From NCBI RefSeq assembly GCF_047300855.1, contig NZ_CP170197.1:2046001-2110000 (forward strand): 64,000 bases of DNA, in the 5' to 3' direction. This document shows, one piece after another, positions 25,609-34,682 of the stretch. The stretch is from Sulfuriferula sp047300855. GTDB taxonomy: Bacteria; Pseudomonadota; Gammaproteobacteria; Burkholderiales; Sulfuriferulaceae. Position numbers and translations under genes: made by a program. Below the pieces are notes generated by a model. The model ran no database searches. It worked only from the letters and a program-made list of their open reading frames with translations, and was not told where the DNA came from. Positions within the stretch are counted from its first letter, which is position 1, and every line of letters starts with the position of its first letter.

Positions 25609-26505
25609 TCAGGCAGACAGCGATTGCGTGATGATGCGCGTCAACTTATCGGCATAATGCGGGTCAGTGGCATAACCGGCACGCTGCAGACCCTGGGCAA
25701 AGCCGGCCACATCCTGGGCATTGGCCAGAACCTGTTGATAGCGCGGGTTGCTGCGCAACATGTGGGCGTAGTCGCGGAAGGAGTCTGCGTAGCTGTCATA
25801 GGCGCGGAATTTCTGTACCACTTTCTGTGCCACGCCGTGCACATATTCAGTGGTGACATGCTCCACCACCTTGCCTTGCCAGCCACCGGTTGCCTTAATG
25901 CCAAACAGATTGTGGCTGGGCGTGCCATCCGCCGCGATGATTTCACGCCGTCCCCAGCCACTTTCCAGTGCGGCCTGGCCGAGCATGAATTTGGCCGGAA
26001 TGCCGGTGGTACGGCTGGCCTCTTCCGCATGTCCCTCAAGGCGCGCCTGAAACGCCTGCACGTGCGCTGACTGGTTCGAACTGGTTTTGGCTGGTGCAGT
26101 AGCGGGTGCCGCATTGAAAGCAGGGGCAGGGTTCACGCCGGATGGCGGACCGGATAAAGACGGCATGGCTGGTCCAGATGGTTTCTCTCCCGGCAGGGCA
26201 GTCACCGTATTGGAGAGCTGGCGTATCAATACGTCAGCCAGCCCCACGCCACGCGAGGCGAGATTCTGGCTTAACTGCTGGTCCAGCATCGAGGTATACA
26301 TCCGGCTCTGCGCATTGTCGAACGTCCCGTCCTGCGGACTGGCCTCGCGCATGCTCTTGAGCATCATGTTCATGAACAAGGCTTCAAACTGCTTGGCGAC
26401 GGTCTTCAATCCCTCCGGCGTATTCTGCTTGGCCGACTGGCGCAACGCATCCACACTCTGGGTATCGGTAACCAGATTTGCGGACAGTTCGGTCGGGTTG
26501 ATCAT
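25609..26505 (-). CDS. flgJ: FlgJ, rod assembly chaperone/muramidase
   Basis: Periplasmic rod-capping protein with peptidoglycan hydrolase activity, 298 aa. The N-terminal rod-binding domain (~20-110; KQFEALFMNMMLKSMREASP, YTSMLDQQLSQNLA) is joined by a Pro/Ala-rich linker (~115-150) to a C-terminal glucosaminidase domain (~150-295; LGQAALESGWGRREI with the likely catalytic Glu, SHNLFGIKA, DSFRDYAHML). This two-domain form is typical of beta- and gammaproteobacteria. Confidence 0.96.
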   Translation of the reverse strand: MINPTELSANLVTDTQSVDALRQSAKQNTPEGLKTVAKQFEALFMNMMLKSMREASPQDGTFDNAQSRMYTSMLDQQLSQNLASRGVGLADVLIRQLSNTVTALPGEKPSGPAMPSLSGPPSGVNPAPAFNAAPATAPAKTSSNQSAHVQAFQARLEGHAEEASRTTGIPAKFMLGQAALESGWGRREIIAADGTPSHNLFGIKATGGWQGKVVEHVTTEYVHGVAQKVVQKFRAYDSYADSFRDYAHMLRSNPRYQQVLANAQDVAGFAQGLQRAGYATDPHYADKLTRIITQSLSA

Positions 26506-26517
26506 GGTCAGCGCCGG

Positions 26518-27654
26518 TCAGATAATTTCGAGCTCGGCGCGCAGTGAGCCCGCTGCTTTCATTGCCTGCAAAATGGCCAACAAATCCTGCGGTGTCGCAC
26601 CAATGGCATTCAGCGCCCTCACCACTTCGGCCAGGGAAGCGCCGCTTTGCAGCATCATTACCTGGCCAGGCTCTTTCTTGATCTCGACCTGGGAACGCTG
26701 GGTTACTACTGTCTGACCCCGTGAAAACGGCGCGGGCTGGCTGATGACCGGCTGGGTGTCGATCATTACGGAGAGGTTGCCGTGCGAAACCGCGCAGCTG
26801 TCCAGTGTGACCGCCTGATTCATCACTACGGAACCGGTGCGGGCGTTAAGAATCACCTTGGCGGCTGTCTGCGCCGGCGTCACATTGAGGCTTTCCAATG
26901 CCCCCAGAAAGGCAACCCGTTCATCGCTATTGAGCGGCGCCTGCACCTGGATTACACGCCCGTCCAGTGCAGCTGCCGTGTTATTGCCAAAATGCTTGTT
27001 GACCGCTTCGACCACACGACTGGCAGTGGAAAAGTCGGTGTCATTGAGTTCCAGCCGCACCACATTGCCCTGGCTCAGCGAACTGGGTACCGCGCGTTCT
27101 ACGGTTGCACCAGCGGATATGCGTCCCACGCTGAGATGATTGACCTGTACCTTGCTGCCACCTGCGGAAGCGCCTACGCCGCCCACCAGCAAGTTGCCCT
27201 GGGCCATCGCATAGATCTGGTTATCGGCGCCTTTCAGCGGCGTCATCAGCAGTGTTCCGCCGCGCAGACTCTTGGCGTTGCCCATCGAGGATACGGTGAT
27301 GTCGAGCGTCTGCCCGGGCTGGGCGAAGGCCGGCAGCGAGGCCGTCACCATAACCGCCGCCACGTTCTTGAGCTGCAAAGTTGTACCGGGCGGCAGATTG
27401 ACGCCCATTTGCTGCAACATACTGGCCACGCTTTGTACGGTGAATGGTGTCTGGGTGGTCTGATCGCCGCTGCCGTCCAGGCCAACCACCAGACCATAGC
27501 CGATCAACTGGTTCTGCCTTACACCCTGGATGCTGGCCAGATCCTTGAGACGTTCGGCATGCGCCACGCCGGAGATCAGCGCGGTAATAAGCAATGCAAA
27601 CAGCATCACTAAAGCCCTGCCCGATTTTTCCAAACGCATATTTCCGGCTCTCAT
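26518..27654 (-). CDS. flgI: FlgI, flagellar P-ring protein
   Basis: P-ring subunit in the periplasm, 378 aa. The Sec signal peptide (ALVMLFALLITALISGVAHA) is followed by ERLKDLASIQGVRQNQLIGYGLVVGLDGSGDQT and the conserved family body ending VRALNAIGATPQDLLAILQAMKAAGSLRAELEI (segments given only to show recognition). The ATG at 27654 overlaps the flgH stop by four bases; an in-frame ATG at 27639 is an alternative start. It is 12 bases from flgJ. Confidence 0.96.
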   Translation of the reverse strand: MRAGNMRLEKSGRALVMLFALLITALISGVAHAERLKDLASIQGVRQNQLIGYGLVVGLDGSGDQTTQTPFTVQSVASMLQQMGVNLPPGTTLQLKNVAAVMVTASLPAFAQPGQTLDITVSSMGNAKSLRGGTLLMTPLKGADNQIYAMAQGNLLVGGVGASAGGSKVQVNHLSVGRISAGATVERAVPSSLSQGNVVRLELNDTDFSTASRVVEAVNKHFGNNTAAALDGRVIQVQAPLNSDERVAFLGALESLNVTPAQTAAKVILNARTGSVVMNQAVTLDSCAVSHGNLSVMIDTQPVISQPAPFSRGQTVVTQRSQVEIKKEPGQVMMLQSGASLAEVVRALNAIGATPQDLLAILQAMKAAGSLRAELEII

Positions 27655-28319
27655 AATGGCAACACGCTCAAGAAGAATCGCGTCAGGGAAGTCATGACCT
27701 GTGCCGCATCGATACGGCTATTGGAACGATACTCAACCCGCGCATCGGCGACCTGGGTGGACGACACCACATTGCCCGTCGCAATGGTGTCCGGGCTCAC
27801 CACCCCGGAAAAACGAATGTATTCGACACCCGTATCCAGCGACACCTGCTTTTCGCCACTGACCATCAGGTTGCCATTGGGAAGCACCTCGGTAACGGTG
27901 ACTGTCAACGTGCCAGTGAAAATGTTGCTGGAATTTTCTGCGCCCTTCGTATCATATTTGTTCGCTGATTGCGCGGAGACCGAGGTTCCCTGCAGCATTT
28001 TAAGGGGCAAGCCCAGTATGGTCGGGATGCTGGCCGCCACGCTGCCGCTCTTGCTGCCGGAACTGCCGGTCTGCTTACCGGCATTGGTTTTCTCGTTGAT
28101 GGCGATGGTGAGCACGTCGCCCACCAGGCGCGCACGCCGGTCTTCAAACAGCGGACGATACGACGTGGCCTGGAAAATCCCGCCGTTGGCCGGCGCAACC
28201 GGTGCGGCCTGTGGCGGTTTGGCATGGGTGGGCTTCTGCACGATCGTATCGGGCACCACGGCACAGCCGCCGAGCAGCACAATCGATAAAATCATCACGG
28301 CAACGGCGCGATTATTCAT
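27651..28319 (-). CDS. flgH: FlgH, flagellar L-ring lipoprotein
   Basis: Outer-membrane L-ring subunit of 222 aa. The start at 28319 (MNNRAVAVM) has GGAG five bases upstream. The lipobox LLGGC puts the lipidated cysteine at residue 19. The C-terminal region (EYIRFSGVVSPDTIATGNVV, VADARVEYRS) is typical of the family. It lies between flgG and flgI, overlapping flgI by four bases. Confidence 0.96.
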   Translation of the reverse strand: MNNRAVAVMILSIVLLGGCAVVPDTIVQKPTHAKPPQAAPVAPANGGIFQATSYRPLFEDRRARLVGDVLTIAINEKTNAGKQTGSSGSKSGSVAASIPTILGLPLKMLQGTSVSAQSANKYDTKGAENSSNIFTGTLTVTVTEVLPNGNLMVSGEKQVSLDTGVEYIRFSGVVSPDTIATGNVVSSTQVADARVEYRSNSRIDAAQVMTSLTRFFLSVLPL

Positions 28320-28351
28320 TTCTGCTCCATTTACGCGGGTAAAGGAAACAT

Positions 28352-29134
28352 TCAAAGCTGGGTCAGCTTCTGCAACATCTGATCGGAGGTCGTGATGGCC
28401 TTGCTGTTGATCTCGTAAGCACGCTGGGTCTGGATCATATTGACCAGTTCCTCGGCCACGTTCACGTTCGAGGTTTCCACGTAGCCCTGATTCAGCAGGC
28501 CGGCACCATTGCTGCCCGGAGTGTTGGTATTGGCAGTGCCCGATGCGGCGGTTTCGACATACAGATTCTCGCCTTTGGCTTCCAGCCCGGCCGGATTGAT
28601 AAATGTAGCCAGTTGCAGCGAACCGACTTGCACCGGCGCCACGCTGCCAGGCTGGGTCACCGATACCGTGCCATCGCGGCCGATGGTAATGCTCTGCGCA
28701 TTGGCCGGAATGGTGATGGCAGGCTGGATCACATATCCGCTGGAAGTCACCAGCTGACCCTGGCTATCACTCTGGAATGAGCCGTCGCGGGTATAAGCCG
28801 TTGTGCCGTCCGGAAGCAGCACCTGGAAAAAGCCGGAACCCTGGATCGCAACATCCTTATCGTTGCCGGTCTGCTGCAGATTGCCCTGAGTGAAAATACG
28901 CTCGGTAGCGACCGGGCGAACACCGGTGCCCAACTGCAGGCCGGACGGCAACTGGGTTTGTTGCGACGACTGCGCGCCGGGTTGGCGCATGGTCTGGTAC
29001 AGCAGATCTTCAAATACCGCCCGCGAGCGCTTGAAACCGCTGGTGCTGACGTTGGCCAGGTTGTTGGCGATTACATCCATTTGTGTCTGCTGTGCATCCA
29101 GACCGGTCTTGGCTATCCAAAGCGAACGGATCAT
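28352..29134 (-). CDS. flgG: FlgG, distal rod protein
   Basis: Distal rod subunit of 260 aa with the flagellar rod N-terminus (MIRSLWIAKTGLDAQQTQMD, NNLANVSTSGFKRSRAVFEDL) and C-terminus (NVNVAEELVNMIQTQRAYEI, SKAITTSDQMLQ). The length matches the family (~260). It lies in the flgB-flgL order, 32 bases before flgH. Confidence 0.97.
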   Translation of the reverse strand: MIRSLWIAKTGLDAQQTQMDVIANNLANVSTSGFKRSRAVFEDLLYQTMRQPGAQSSQQTQLPSGLQLGTGVRPVATERIFTQGNLQQTGNDKDVAIQGSGFFQVLLPDGTTAYTRDGSFQSDSQGQLVTSSGYVIQPAITIPANAQSITIGRDGTVSVTQPGSVAPVQVGSLQLATFINPAGLEAKGENLYVETAASGTANTNTPGSNGAGLLNQGYVETSNVNVAEELVNMIQTQRAYEINSKAITTSDQMLQKLTQL

Positions 29135-29220
29135 TTTTTTCTCCAGAAAATCATTTCATCACCGATGCACAAGAACCAACTGCCCATCGGCATACAATTG
29201 CCATTTTGCGCCGTTCAGCA

Positions 29221-29964
29221 CTAGCTCAAACTGAGAAGCTGACTCGCTTTATTGGCGTTATTCTCGGCGTTCTGCAACAACTTCATTTGCATTTCAAACT
29301 GGCGGCCCAGGCTGATCATGTTAACCATGGCTTCCACCACATTGACGTTACTGCCCTCCAGAGCGCCACCAATCAGTGTCACATTCGGATCGGATTCGGC
29401 AGGGCTGCCGTCCTTGGTACGGAAGTTACCGTCGTCGCCGCGCACCAAGGACGCATCGGGCGGATTAACCAGCTTGATGCGCCCCAATACGTTCACCGCT
29501 GAAGGCGAACCTGTTTTCGGGATTGCCGACACCGTGCCGTCTTTGGCAATGGCGATCGTGACATCTGGCGGAATGCTGATAGGACCGCCATCGCCCATTA
29601 CATTGAGCCCGCTCTGGGTCTGCAAAACCCCATTTTCACTGAGCTTCAGACTGCCATTGCGCGTGTAGGCTTCGGCGCCGTTTTCCGATTCCACAGCGAT
29701 CCAGCCTTTGCCCTGCACCGCCACGTCGAGCTCGCGCCCGGTTTGCTGGATGGCGCCGGGAGTAAAATCGCTGCCCACCGTTGAATCCACCACAAAGGCG
29801 CGTGTCGGCAAGCCTTCGCTGCTGATTACCGGCACAGCCCGGAACGAATCCAGCTGGGCGCGAAAGCCAGTCGTGGTGGCATTGGCCAGATTGTGCGTCG
29901 TCGTGGCCTGCTGTTCCAGGATGTGTTTCGCGCCGGTCATAGCGGTATAGATCAGGCGGTCCAT
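29221..29964 (-). CDS. flgF: FlgF, proximal rod protein
   Basis: Proximal rod subunit of 247 aa. MDRLIYTAMTGAKHILEQQ, ATTTHNLANATTTGFRAQLD and the C-terminal GSNVNVVEAMVNMISLGRQFEM are family hallmarks. It is separated from flgG by an 86-bp gap that holds no further gene. Confidence 0.97.
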   Translation of the reverse strand: MDRLIYTAMTGAKHILEQQATTTHNLANATTTGFRAQLDSFRAVPVISSEGLPTRAFVVDSTVGSDFTPGAIQQTGRELDVAVQGKGWIAVESENGAEAYTRNGSLKLSENGVLQTQSGLNVMGDGGPISIPPDVTIAIAKDGTVSAIPKTGSPSAVNVLGRIKLVNPPDASLVRGDDGNFRTKDGSPAESDPNVTLIGGALEGSNVNVVEAMVNMISLGRQFEMQMKLLQNAENNANKASQLLSLS

Positions 29965-29994
29965 GTGGGTCTCCGAGTGGCTTGGCTAAGCGGA

Positions 29995-31227
29995 TTAACG
30001 CAGATTCACCAGCGTTTGCAGAACCTGATCCTGCGTCTTGATGGTCTGCGCATTCGCCTGGTAGTTGCGCTGTGCAGTAATCATGTTCACCAGCTCTGCG
30101 GTGAGATCGACGTTCGATTCTTCCACCGCAGATGACTGCAATACACCCAGGCTGCCTGAGCTGGGCGTACCCACCAGTGCCGGGCCGGAGGCTGCAGTAT
30201 CCGTCCAGAGATTATTGCCGAGTGATTGCAAACCGTTGGGATTGGTGAAATTCGCCAGCACCACCTGTCCCAGCGTGGCGGATTGTCCATTGGTATAGCG
30301 TCCGACAATGGTGCCGTCCGCACTGATGCTGAAGCCAGCCAGCCGGCCCGAGGTATAGCCATCCTGTTTCAGCGCATTGACGCTGAAGGCTGATCCATAC
30401 TGCGACGTTCCCGTGTAATCGACACTAACTGTAAATGGAGAAGTTGCACCTGTACCTACAGTCAGCGGCACGGCGAAGGGTGGGGCGGGGACGAGCGAAC
30501 CATCGGTGGCGAATGCCAGCGAACCCACTTTGACCGGTGCAGCGGGCGGTACATAACCGATAGGCACACCGTCATTGGCGGCGTACACATCCCAGTTATT
30601 AGCTGAGGTCTTCACGTAGAAAGTCTGCAGGGTGTGCGAGTTACCCAGGCTGTCGTATACGGAAACGGCCGTTGAACTGTTGTAGGTCGTGGGGTCCGCC
30701 ATATTGAATGGTGTGGTGACTGGCACGGTACTGCCCGAATCCAGGTTCAATACAGCTTTCACTTTTGTTGTAGTTTGAGGTGTGAGATCCGAGGTATTGA
30801 TATTTAAATCCGCAGGCGCTCCCGTTGACAGCACTCCGCTGGCATTTGCTGTATATCCGGTCAGGCGTGCGCCAGTTGCGTTGATGATATAACCGGATTT
30901 ATCAAGCTGAAACTGGCCATTACGCGCGTAGGTAACAGTGCCGTTATTGCTCATGCGAAAAAAACCGCCGCCGTTGATCGCCACATCCAGCGGATTATTG
31001 GAAGCTGAGATATTGCCCTGGGTGAACTGCTGGGCAACCACGGCCACCTTGGTACCGATACCGATCTGGGAAGCCCCTGCGCCGGTCAGCGAATTGGCGT
31101 AAACGTCGGCAAATTGCGCCTGTGATTCCTTGAAACCGACCGTGTTGGCATTGGATACGTTGTTGCCGATTACATCCAGACTCTTTGACGCCGCATTCAA
31201 GCCGCTTAAACCTTGTTGAAAACCCAT
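29995..31227 (-). CDS. flgE: FlgE, flagellar hook protein
   Basis: Hook subunit of 410 aa. The N-terminus MGFQQGLSGLNAASKSLDV, NNVSNANTVGFKESQAQFAD and the C-terminus EESNVDLTAELVNMITAQRN are classic. The central, surface-exposed part (~150-320) is rich in Ser, Thr and Gly and is of ordinary length. It follows flgD by 32 bases. Confidence 0.97.
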   Translation of the reverse strand: MGFQQGLSGLNAASKSLDVIGNNVSNANTVGFKESQAQFADVYANSLTGAGASQIGIGTKVAVVAQQFTQGNISASNNPLDVAINGGGFFRMSNNGTVTYARNGQFQLDKSGYIINATGARLTGYTANASGVLSTGAPADLNINTSDLTPQTTTKVKAVLNLDSGSTVPVTTPFNMADPTTYNSSTAVSVYDSLGNSHTLQTFYVKTSANNWDVYAANDGVPIGYVPPAAPVKVGSLAFATDGSLVPAPPFAVPLTVGTGATSPFTVSVDYTGTSQYGSAFSVNALKQDGYTSGRLAGFSISADGTIVGRYTNGQSATLGQVVLANFTNPNGLQSLGNNLWTDTAASGPALVGTPSSGSLGVLQSSAVEESNVDLTAELVNMITAQRNYQANAQTIKTQDQVLQTLVNLR

Positions 31228-31259
31228 CTCGCTCTCCTAAATATGTACTTGTTGCTGGT

Positions 31260-31931
31260 TCAAAGAATCTGCCGGATATCAGCCAGATTGACCGGGCCGA
31301 GACCGGGCACATTCAGCACCACGCCTTGACCACTGTTTGCCACGCTTGCTACCTGGCCGAACGCCAGGCCGTTTGCACTCACATTCTGGCCACCTTGAGT
31401 GGCGCTGACTGTAAAGCTGTACTGTCCGTTGGCGGCCGCCGCACCACTATCGGTCGTACCATCCCATTGCAAGGCCAGCATGCCAGCCGGCTGGGAACCC
31501 AGATCCATGCTGTGTATCGCTCTCCCGCTGGCATCCTTGATGGTGACTTTTACGTCGTCTGCCGAGGTGGCGAGATCGATGCCGAACGGCGCCTGGCCAT
31601 TGTTCAAGTTCAGGCTGGATCCTGCTACCAATACCCCATGGCCGATCATCCCCGCTGCCTGCAAGGTCTGGCTGGACTGGTAGCTGCCCATCAGGGACTG
31701 CAGCGTCGTATTCATTTTCTCGATACCGGTGACCGTAGACAGCTGCGCGAGCTGGCTGGTCACCTGCGCGTTATCGAGCGGGTTGAGCGGATCCTGATTT
31801 TTCATCTGGGTAACCAGCAGCTTCATGAAGGTATCCTGGGCGGCAGCAGCGGTACTCTGCGTTGCTGCCGCTGCCGGATTCATGGAAGCCAGCAAACTGG
31901 GAGAAACGGTGGTGTTTTGCACGGTGCTCAT
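31260..31931 (-). CDS. flgD: FlgD, hook-capping scaffold protein
   Basis: Hook cap of 223 aa. The conserved N-terminal part has DTFMKLLVTQMKNQDPLNPLDN and QVTSQLAQLSTVTGIEKMN; the C-terminal FlgD Ig/Tudor-like region follows (ALQWDGTTDSGAAAANGQYSF in part). It is needed for hook elongation and is not retained in the finished flagellum. The gene order between flgC and flgE is as expected. Confidence 0.96.
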   Translation of the reverse strand: MSTVQNTTVSPSLLASMNPAAAATQSTAAAAQDTFMKLLVTQMKNQDPLNPLDNAQVTSQLAQLSTVTGIEKMNTTLQSLMGSYQSSQTLQAAGMIGHGVLVAGSSLNLNNGQAPFGIDLATSADDVKVTIKDASGRAIHSMDLGSQPAGMLALQWDGTTDSGAAAANGQYSFTVSATQGGQNVSANGLAFGQVASVANSGQGVVLNVPGLGPVNLADIRQIL

Positions 31932-31945
31932 TTAATTCTCCTGGG

Positions 31946-32350
31946 CTACTGGCCGATGGTGAGGGTTTTCAGCAGCATGGTTTTGGCTGCATTCATGGTT
32001 TCCACGTTGGTCTGATAAGAGCGCGACGCGGAAATCATGTTGACCATTTCTTCCACAACGTTGACGTTGGGCATGGCGACGTAGCCTTTTTCGTCGGCCA
32101 CCGGATTTTTCGGGTCGTAAACCATGCGGGGCGGTGAAGTGTCCTCGACCACCCCCAGCACCTTCACCCCGCTCGCCTGCGAACCTGCAACCGGCACCGC
32201 ACTGAATACGACCTGCTTGGCGCGATAGGGCTGTCCGGTGGAACTGGTGGTGCTGTCGGCGTTGGCGAGATTGCTCGCTGTGGTATTAAGACGCTGTGCC
32301 TGCGCGCTCATGGCGGAACCGGCAACATTGAAAACATCGAAGAGCGACAT
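31946..32350 (-). CDS. flgC: FlgC, proximal rod protein
   Basis: Rod subunit of 134 aa with MSLFDVFNVAGSAMSAQAQRL and the C-terminal NVNVVEEMVNMISASRSYQT motif. It is five bases from flgB and 14 from flgD, so it is co-transcribed with both. Confidence 0.97.
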   Translation of the reverse strand: MSLFDVFNVAGSAMSAQAQRLNTTASNLANADSTTSSTGQPYRAKQVVFSAVPVAGSQASGVKVLGVVEDTSPPRMVYDPKNPVADEKGYVAMPNVNVVEEMVNMISASRSYQTNVETMNAAKTMLLKTLTIGQ

Positions 32351-32355
32351 GATGA

Positions 32356-32763
32356 TTACCCTTGTATTGCAGCCAGCAGACTCTTGATCTGCCCGCTGAT
32401 CATGGTGAGACTCGCCTCATAGCGAATTGCGTTGTCGGCGAACTGATTGCGTTCGGTATCCATATCCACGGTGTTGCCATCGACGCTGCCCTGCTGGACG
32501 CTGCGATAAAGCACCGGTGTACCGCTGGAGCCCGTTGTGCCGGGAGCATTCAGGTGCACGGCGGAAGTCTTGGCAAGCTCGGATGGCGCCTGCCCGGCAG
32601 GCGTCAGCGCATTCTGCAGGGCGCTGCTGAAGTCGATATCGCGCGCCTTGTAATTTGGCGTATCCGCATTGGCAATATTGGATGCCAGCAATTGCTGGCG
32701 CTGCGCACGCAGGCTGAGCGCGGTTTCCTGAAAACGCAGGTATTCGTCTAGTTTCCCGATCAT
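32356..32763 (-). CDS. flgB: FlgB, proximal rod protein
   Basis: Rod subunit of 135 aa with QQLLASNIANADTPNYKARDIDF and the C-terminal ADNAIRYEASLTMISGQIKSL region. It is the first gene of the flgB-to-flgJ run and diverges from flgA across a 194-bp spacer that must hold its promoter. No confident sigma-28 or sigma-54 site was seen for flgB itself. Confidence 0.97.
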   Translation of the reverse strand: MIGKLDEYLRFQETALSLRAQRQQLLASNIANADTPNYKARDIDFSSALQNALTPAGQAPSELAKTSAVHLNAPGTTGSSGTPVLYRSVQQGSVDGNTVDMDTERNQFADNAIRYEASLTMISGQIKSLLAAIQG

Positions 32764-32894
32764 GGCAATCCCCGAAAATATGGTGCTAGAGAAAACGTGT
32801 AGTCATAGAGCTATTACAGTTTCACAGCTCCGATCTTACGGCTGCACGGGCAAACGCAATTGCTTGATAAGCACCCATATCCGCAAGCTATTCC

Positions 32895-32923
32895 TTGCTT
32901 TGACTAAACGCTCACCCTATAAG
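32895..32923 (+). promoter_or_regulatory. Possible housekeeping promoter for flgA
   Basis: TTGCTT (32895-32900), a 17-base spacer and TATAAG (32918-32923) lie 34 bases before the flgA start. The spacing is ideal and the boxes are moderate matches to sigma-70. Confidence 0.4.
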
Positions 32924-32957
32924 ATAGGCGGGTAATCAATCCGTTGGCCAATTACCC

Positions 32958-33650
32958 ATGAAAACCCTGCTCGCCACGCTGCTGTTCATGTTCACGCAAA
33001 TTGCCGTCGCGCAAACCGGCGGCTTGCGCCAGGATCCGGCGGCCGTTCGCCAGATTGCGGAACAGTTTTTGCATGCACAAACACGCGGGCTTCCCGGTCA
33101 AGTCAGCATCAGTGTCAACAAGCTCGATCCGCGCCTGGATCTGGCAGCCTGCGCTGCACCCCAGGCGTTTATGCCCAGCGGCAGCCGGGTATGGGGGAAA
33201 ACCACGGTAGGCATCCGTTGCACGGTACCTACGCCCTGGACGGTTTACATTCAGGCCAAAGTCAGCGTGGTGGCCGACTATATTGTTACTGCCGCGCCGC
33301 TGGCCCAGGGTCAGATCATCAGCGCGTCCGATCTCGCCACCATGCAGGGCGACCTGACCACCCTGCCCACCGGCATCATTACCGATGCCGCACAAGCCAT
33401 TGGCCGCACCGTCACCCTGTCCCTGCAAGCGGGAAGCGCATTGCGCCAGGACAGTTTGCGCAGCCAGCCTGCCGTACAACAAGGGCAAACGGTACGCCTG
33501 GTCTCCGTGGGGCCGGGATTTCAGGTTTCGTCGGAAGGACAGGCGCTGACCAGTGCCGGTGAAGGTCAATGGGTGCAAGCCCGGACCCAGGGTGGACAAA
33601 TGATCAGGGGGATAGCGAAAGCGGGTGGCGTGGTCGAGGTAAGCTATTAA
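32958..33650 (+). CDS. flgA: FlgA, P-ring assembly chaperone
   Basis: Periplasmic chaperone for FlgI, 230 aa. The signal peptide MKTLLATLLFMFTQIAVAQ is followed by the SAF-domain region (VVADYIVTAAPLAQGQIISASDL, IGRTVTLSLQAGSALRQDSL) and the C-terminal GQTVRLVSVGPGFQVSSEG. The length is typical. It is divergent from the rod genes, a common betaproteobacterial arrangement, and is followed by flgM with its own promoter. Confidence 0.95.
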   Translation: MKTLLATLLFMFTQIAVAQTGGLRQDPAAVRQIAEQFLHAQTRGLPGQVSISVNKLDPRLDLAACAAPQAFMPSGSRVWGKTTVGIRCTVPTPWTVYIQAKVSVVADYIVTAAPLAQGQIISASDLATMQGDLTTLPTGIITDAAQAIGRTVTLSLQAGSALRQDSLRSQPAVQQGQTVRLVSVGPGFQVSSEGQALTSAGEGQWVQARTQGGQMIRGIAKAGGVVEVSY

Positions 33651-33692
33651 CGAAATTCCGCCAATATCTTGTGATATCTTCTGATTGGGCAT

Positions 33693-33719
33693 TAAAGTTT
33701 GCAACAGCCTCGCCGATAT
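33693..33719 (+). promoter_or_regulatory. Sigma-28 (FliA) promoter for flgM-flgN
   Basis: TAAAGTTT (33693-33700), 11 bases, GCCGATAT (33712-33719) differs from the FliA consensus only in the last base. It lies 52 bases before flgM. A FliA-driven flgM gives the usual feedback in which the anti-sigma factor is made under its own target. Confidence 0.88.
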
Positions 33720-33771
33720 AATGAGCACTGGCTCTGGCTTAGTTGGGCCCAAATCAGATTGAGATAACACA

Positions 33772-34080
33772 ATGAAAATCAATGACTCGAAAAAGTCACC
33801 CAGCTTACCGCTTGGACAAACCCAGGCAAACACCGGTAAAAAGGTAGACAAAGCTGAGGCTGCTCCCACCAGCGCTGCCGGGACGATCAAGTCCTCTCCC
33901 ATGTCTGCGCAGTTGCAGGCTTTGCAGGGCTCCATGGCCGCGGGCGAAGTTTTCGATGCAGGCAAAGTGGACGCCATCAAGACGGCCATTGCCGAGGGAA
34001 AGTTCAAGGTCGATGCCGAGAAAGTTGCGGACGGACTCCTGGCAGCCGTGAAAAATCTGCTGCAGGGACACCGGCACTAA
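33772..34080 (+). CDS. flgM: FlgM, anti-sigma-28 factor
   Basis: Small, low-complexity protein of 102 aa that binds FliA until it is exported through the finished hook-basal body. The N-terminal half is Ser/Lys/Ala-rich and probably disordered. The C-terminal half (SSPMSAQLQALQGSMAAGE, FDAGKVDAIKTAIAEGKFKVDAEKVADGLL in part) is the sigma-binding region of the family. It is preceded by a strong sigma-28 promoter and followed by flgN after 26 bases. Confidence 0.92.
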   Translation: MKINDSKKSPSLPLGQTQANTGKKVDKAEAAPTSAAGTIKSSPMSAQLQALQGSMAAGEVFDAGKVDAIKTAIAEGKFKVDAEKVADGLLAAVKNLLQGHRH

Positions 34081-34106
34081 ATCTGAATCTCAAGGATATC
34101 CGCCTG

Positions 34107-34556
34107 ATGCAAACACTCAACGAAGAACGCGACGCAATGCAGCATCTGCTCGGATTTATCCGGCAGGAACAGGCATTATTGCTCGAAGCCAACATTGACG
34201 GGATGCATGCAATCACCGTTGAAAAAGCCGGCGCCGTGGCCCGCATGACGGAATTGGTCAATGCTCGCCTGCAAGCGCTGGCGGCAGCCGGTTATCCGCA
34301 GAACGACGCAGGCATGCAGGCATGGCTGTCCAGCCAAACAACGGGTGAGGCCGCAGCAACCTGGGCGGAACTGCTGGCGCTGACGCACACCGCGAAAGAG
34401 GCCAATCGTATCAATGGCCTGCTGATCAATACTCATTTAACGCGTAATCAAGTAGCCCTGAACGTACTGCATGGCGCGGATCAGCGCACTGGTTTCTATG
34501 GGCCGGATGGACAATCGAAGGTTTCAATAGCGGCACGCAATCTGGTCATCGGCTAG
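34107..34556 (+). CDS. flgN: FlgN, export chaperone for FlgK and FlgL
   Basis: Helical cytoplasmic protein of 149 aa. The pattern MQTLNEERDAMQHLLGFIRQEQALL, with later VALNVLHGADQRTGFYGPDGQ, fits FlgN, and so does its position after flgM. It keeps hook-associated proteins export-competent. It is recognised more by context and helical pattern than by a strict motif. Confidence 0.85.
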   Translation: MQTLNEERDAMQHLLGFIRQEQALLLEANIDGMHAITVEKAGAVARMTELVNARLQALAAAGYPQNDAGMQAWLSSQTTGEAAATWAELLALTHTAKEANRINGLLINTHLTRNQVALNVLHGADQRTGFYGPDGQSKVSIAARNLVIG

Positions 34557-34682
34557 GCGGGACTCAACCAGCCTGGCGCCGGCAAGCGGTTTCAAAATTC
34601 GAGCTTTGCGATCCCGCAAGATGTAACAACAAGGTGCCTGGCATGTCAGGTCACGAATATATCGGCTACCTGCCCCCCATTC

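Noticed and set aside
32764..32957. A sigma-54 promoter for flgB in the flgB-flgA spacer
   Set aside because: A GG and GC pair on the flgA strand is 11 bases apart instead of 10, and nothing on the flgB strand fits; no call made.
32952..34007. A 351-codon minus-strand frame opposite flgA and flgM
   Set aside because: flgA and flgM are secure by sequence and context and have a sigma-28 promoter on their own strand; the antisense frame shows no family features.
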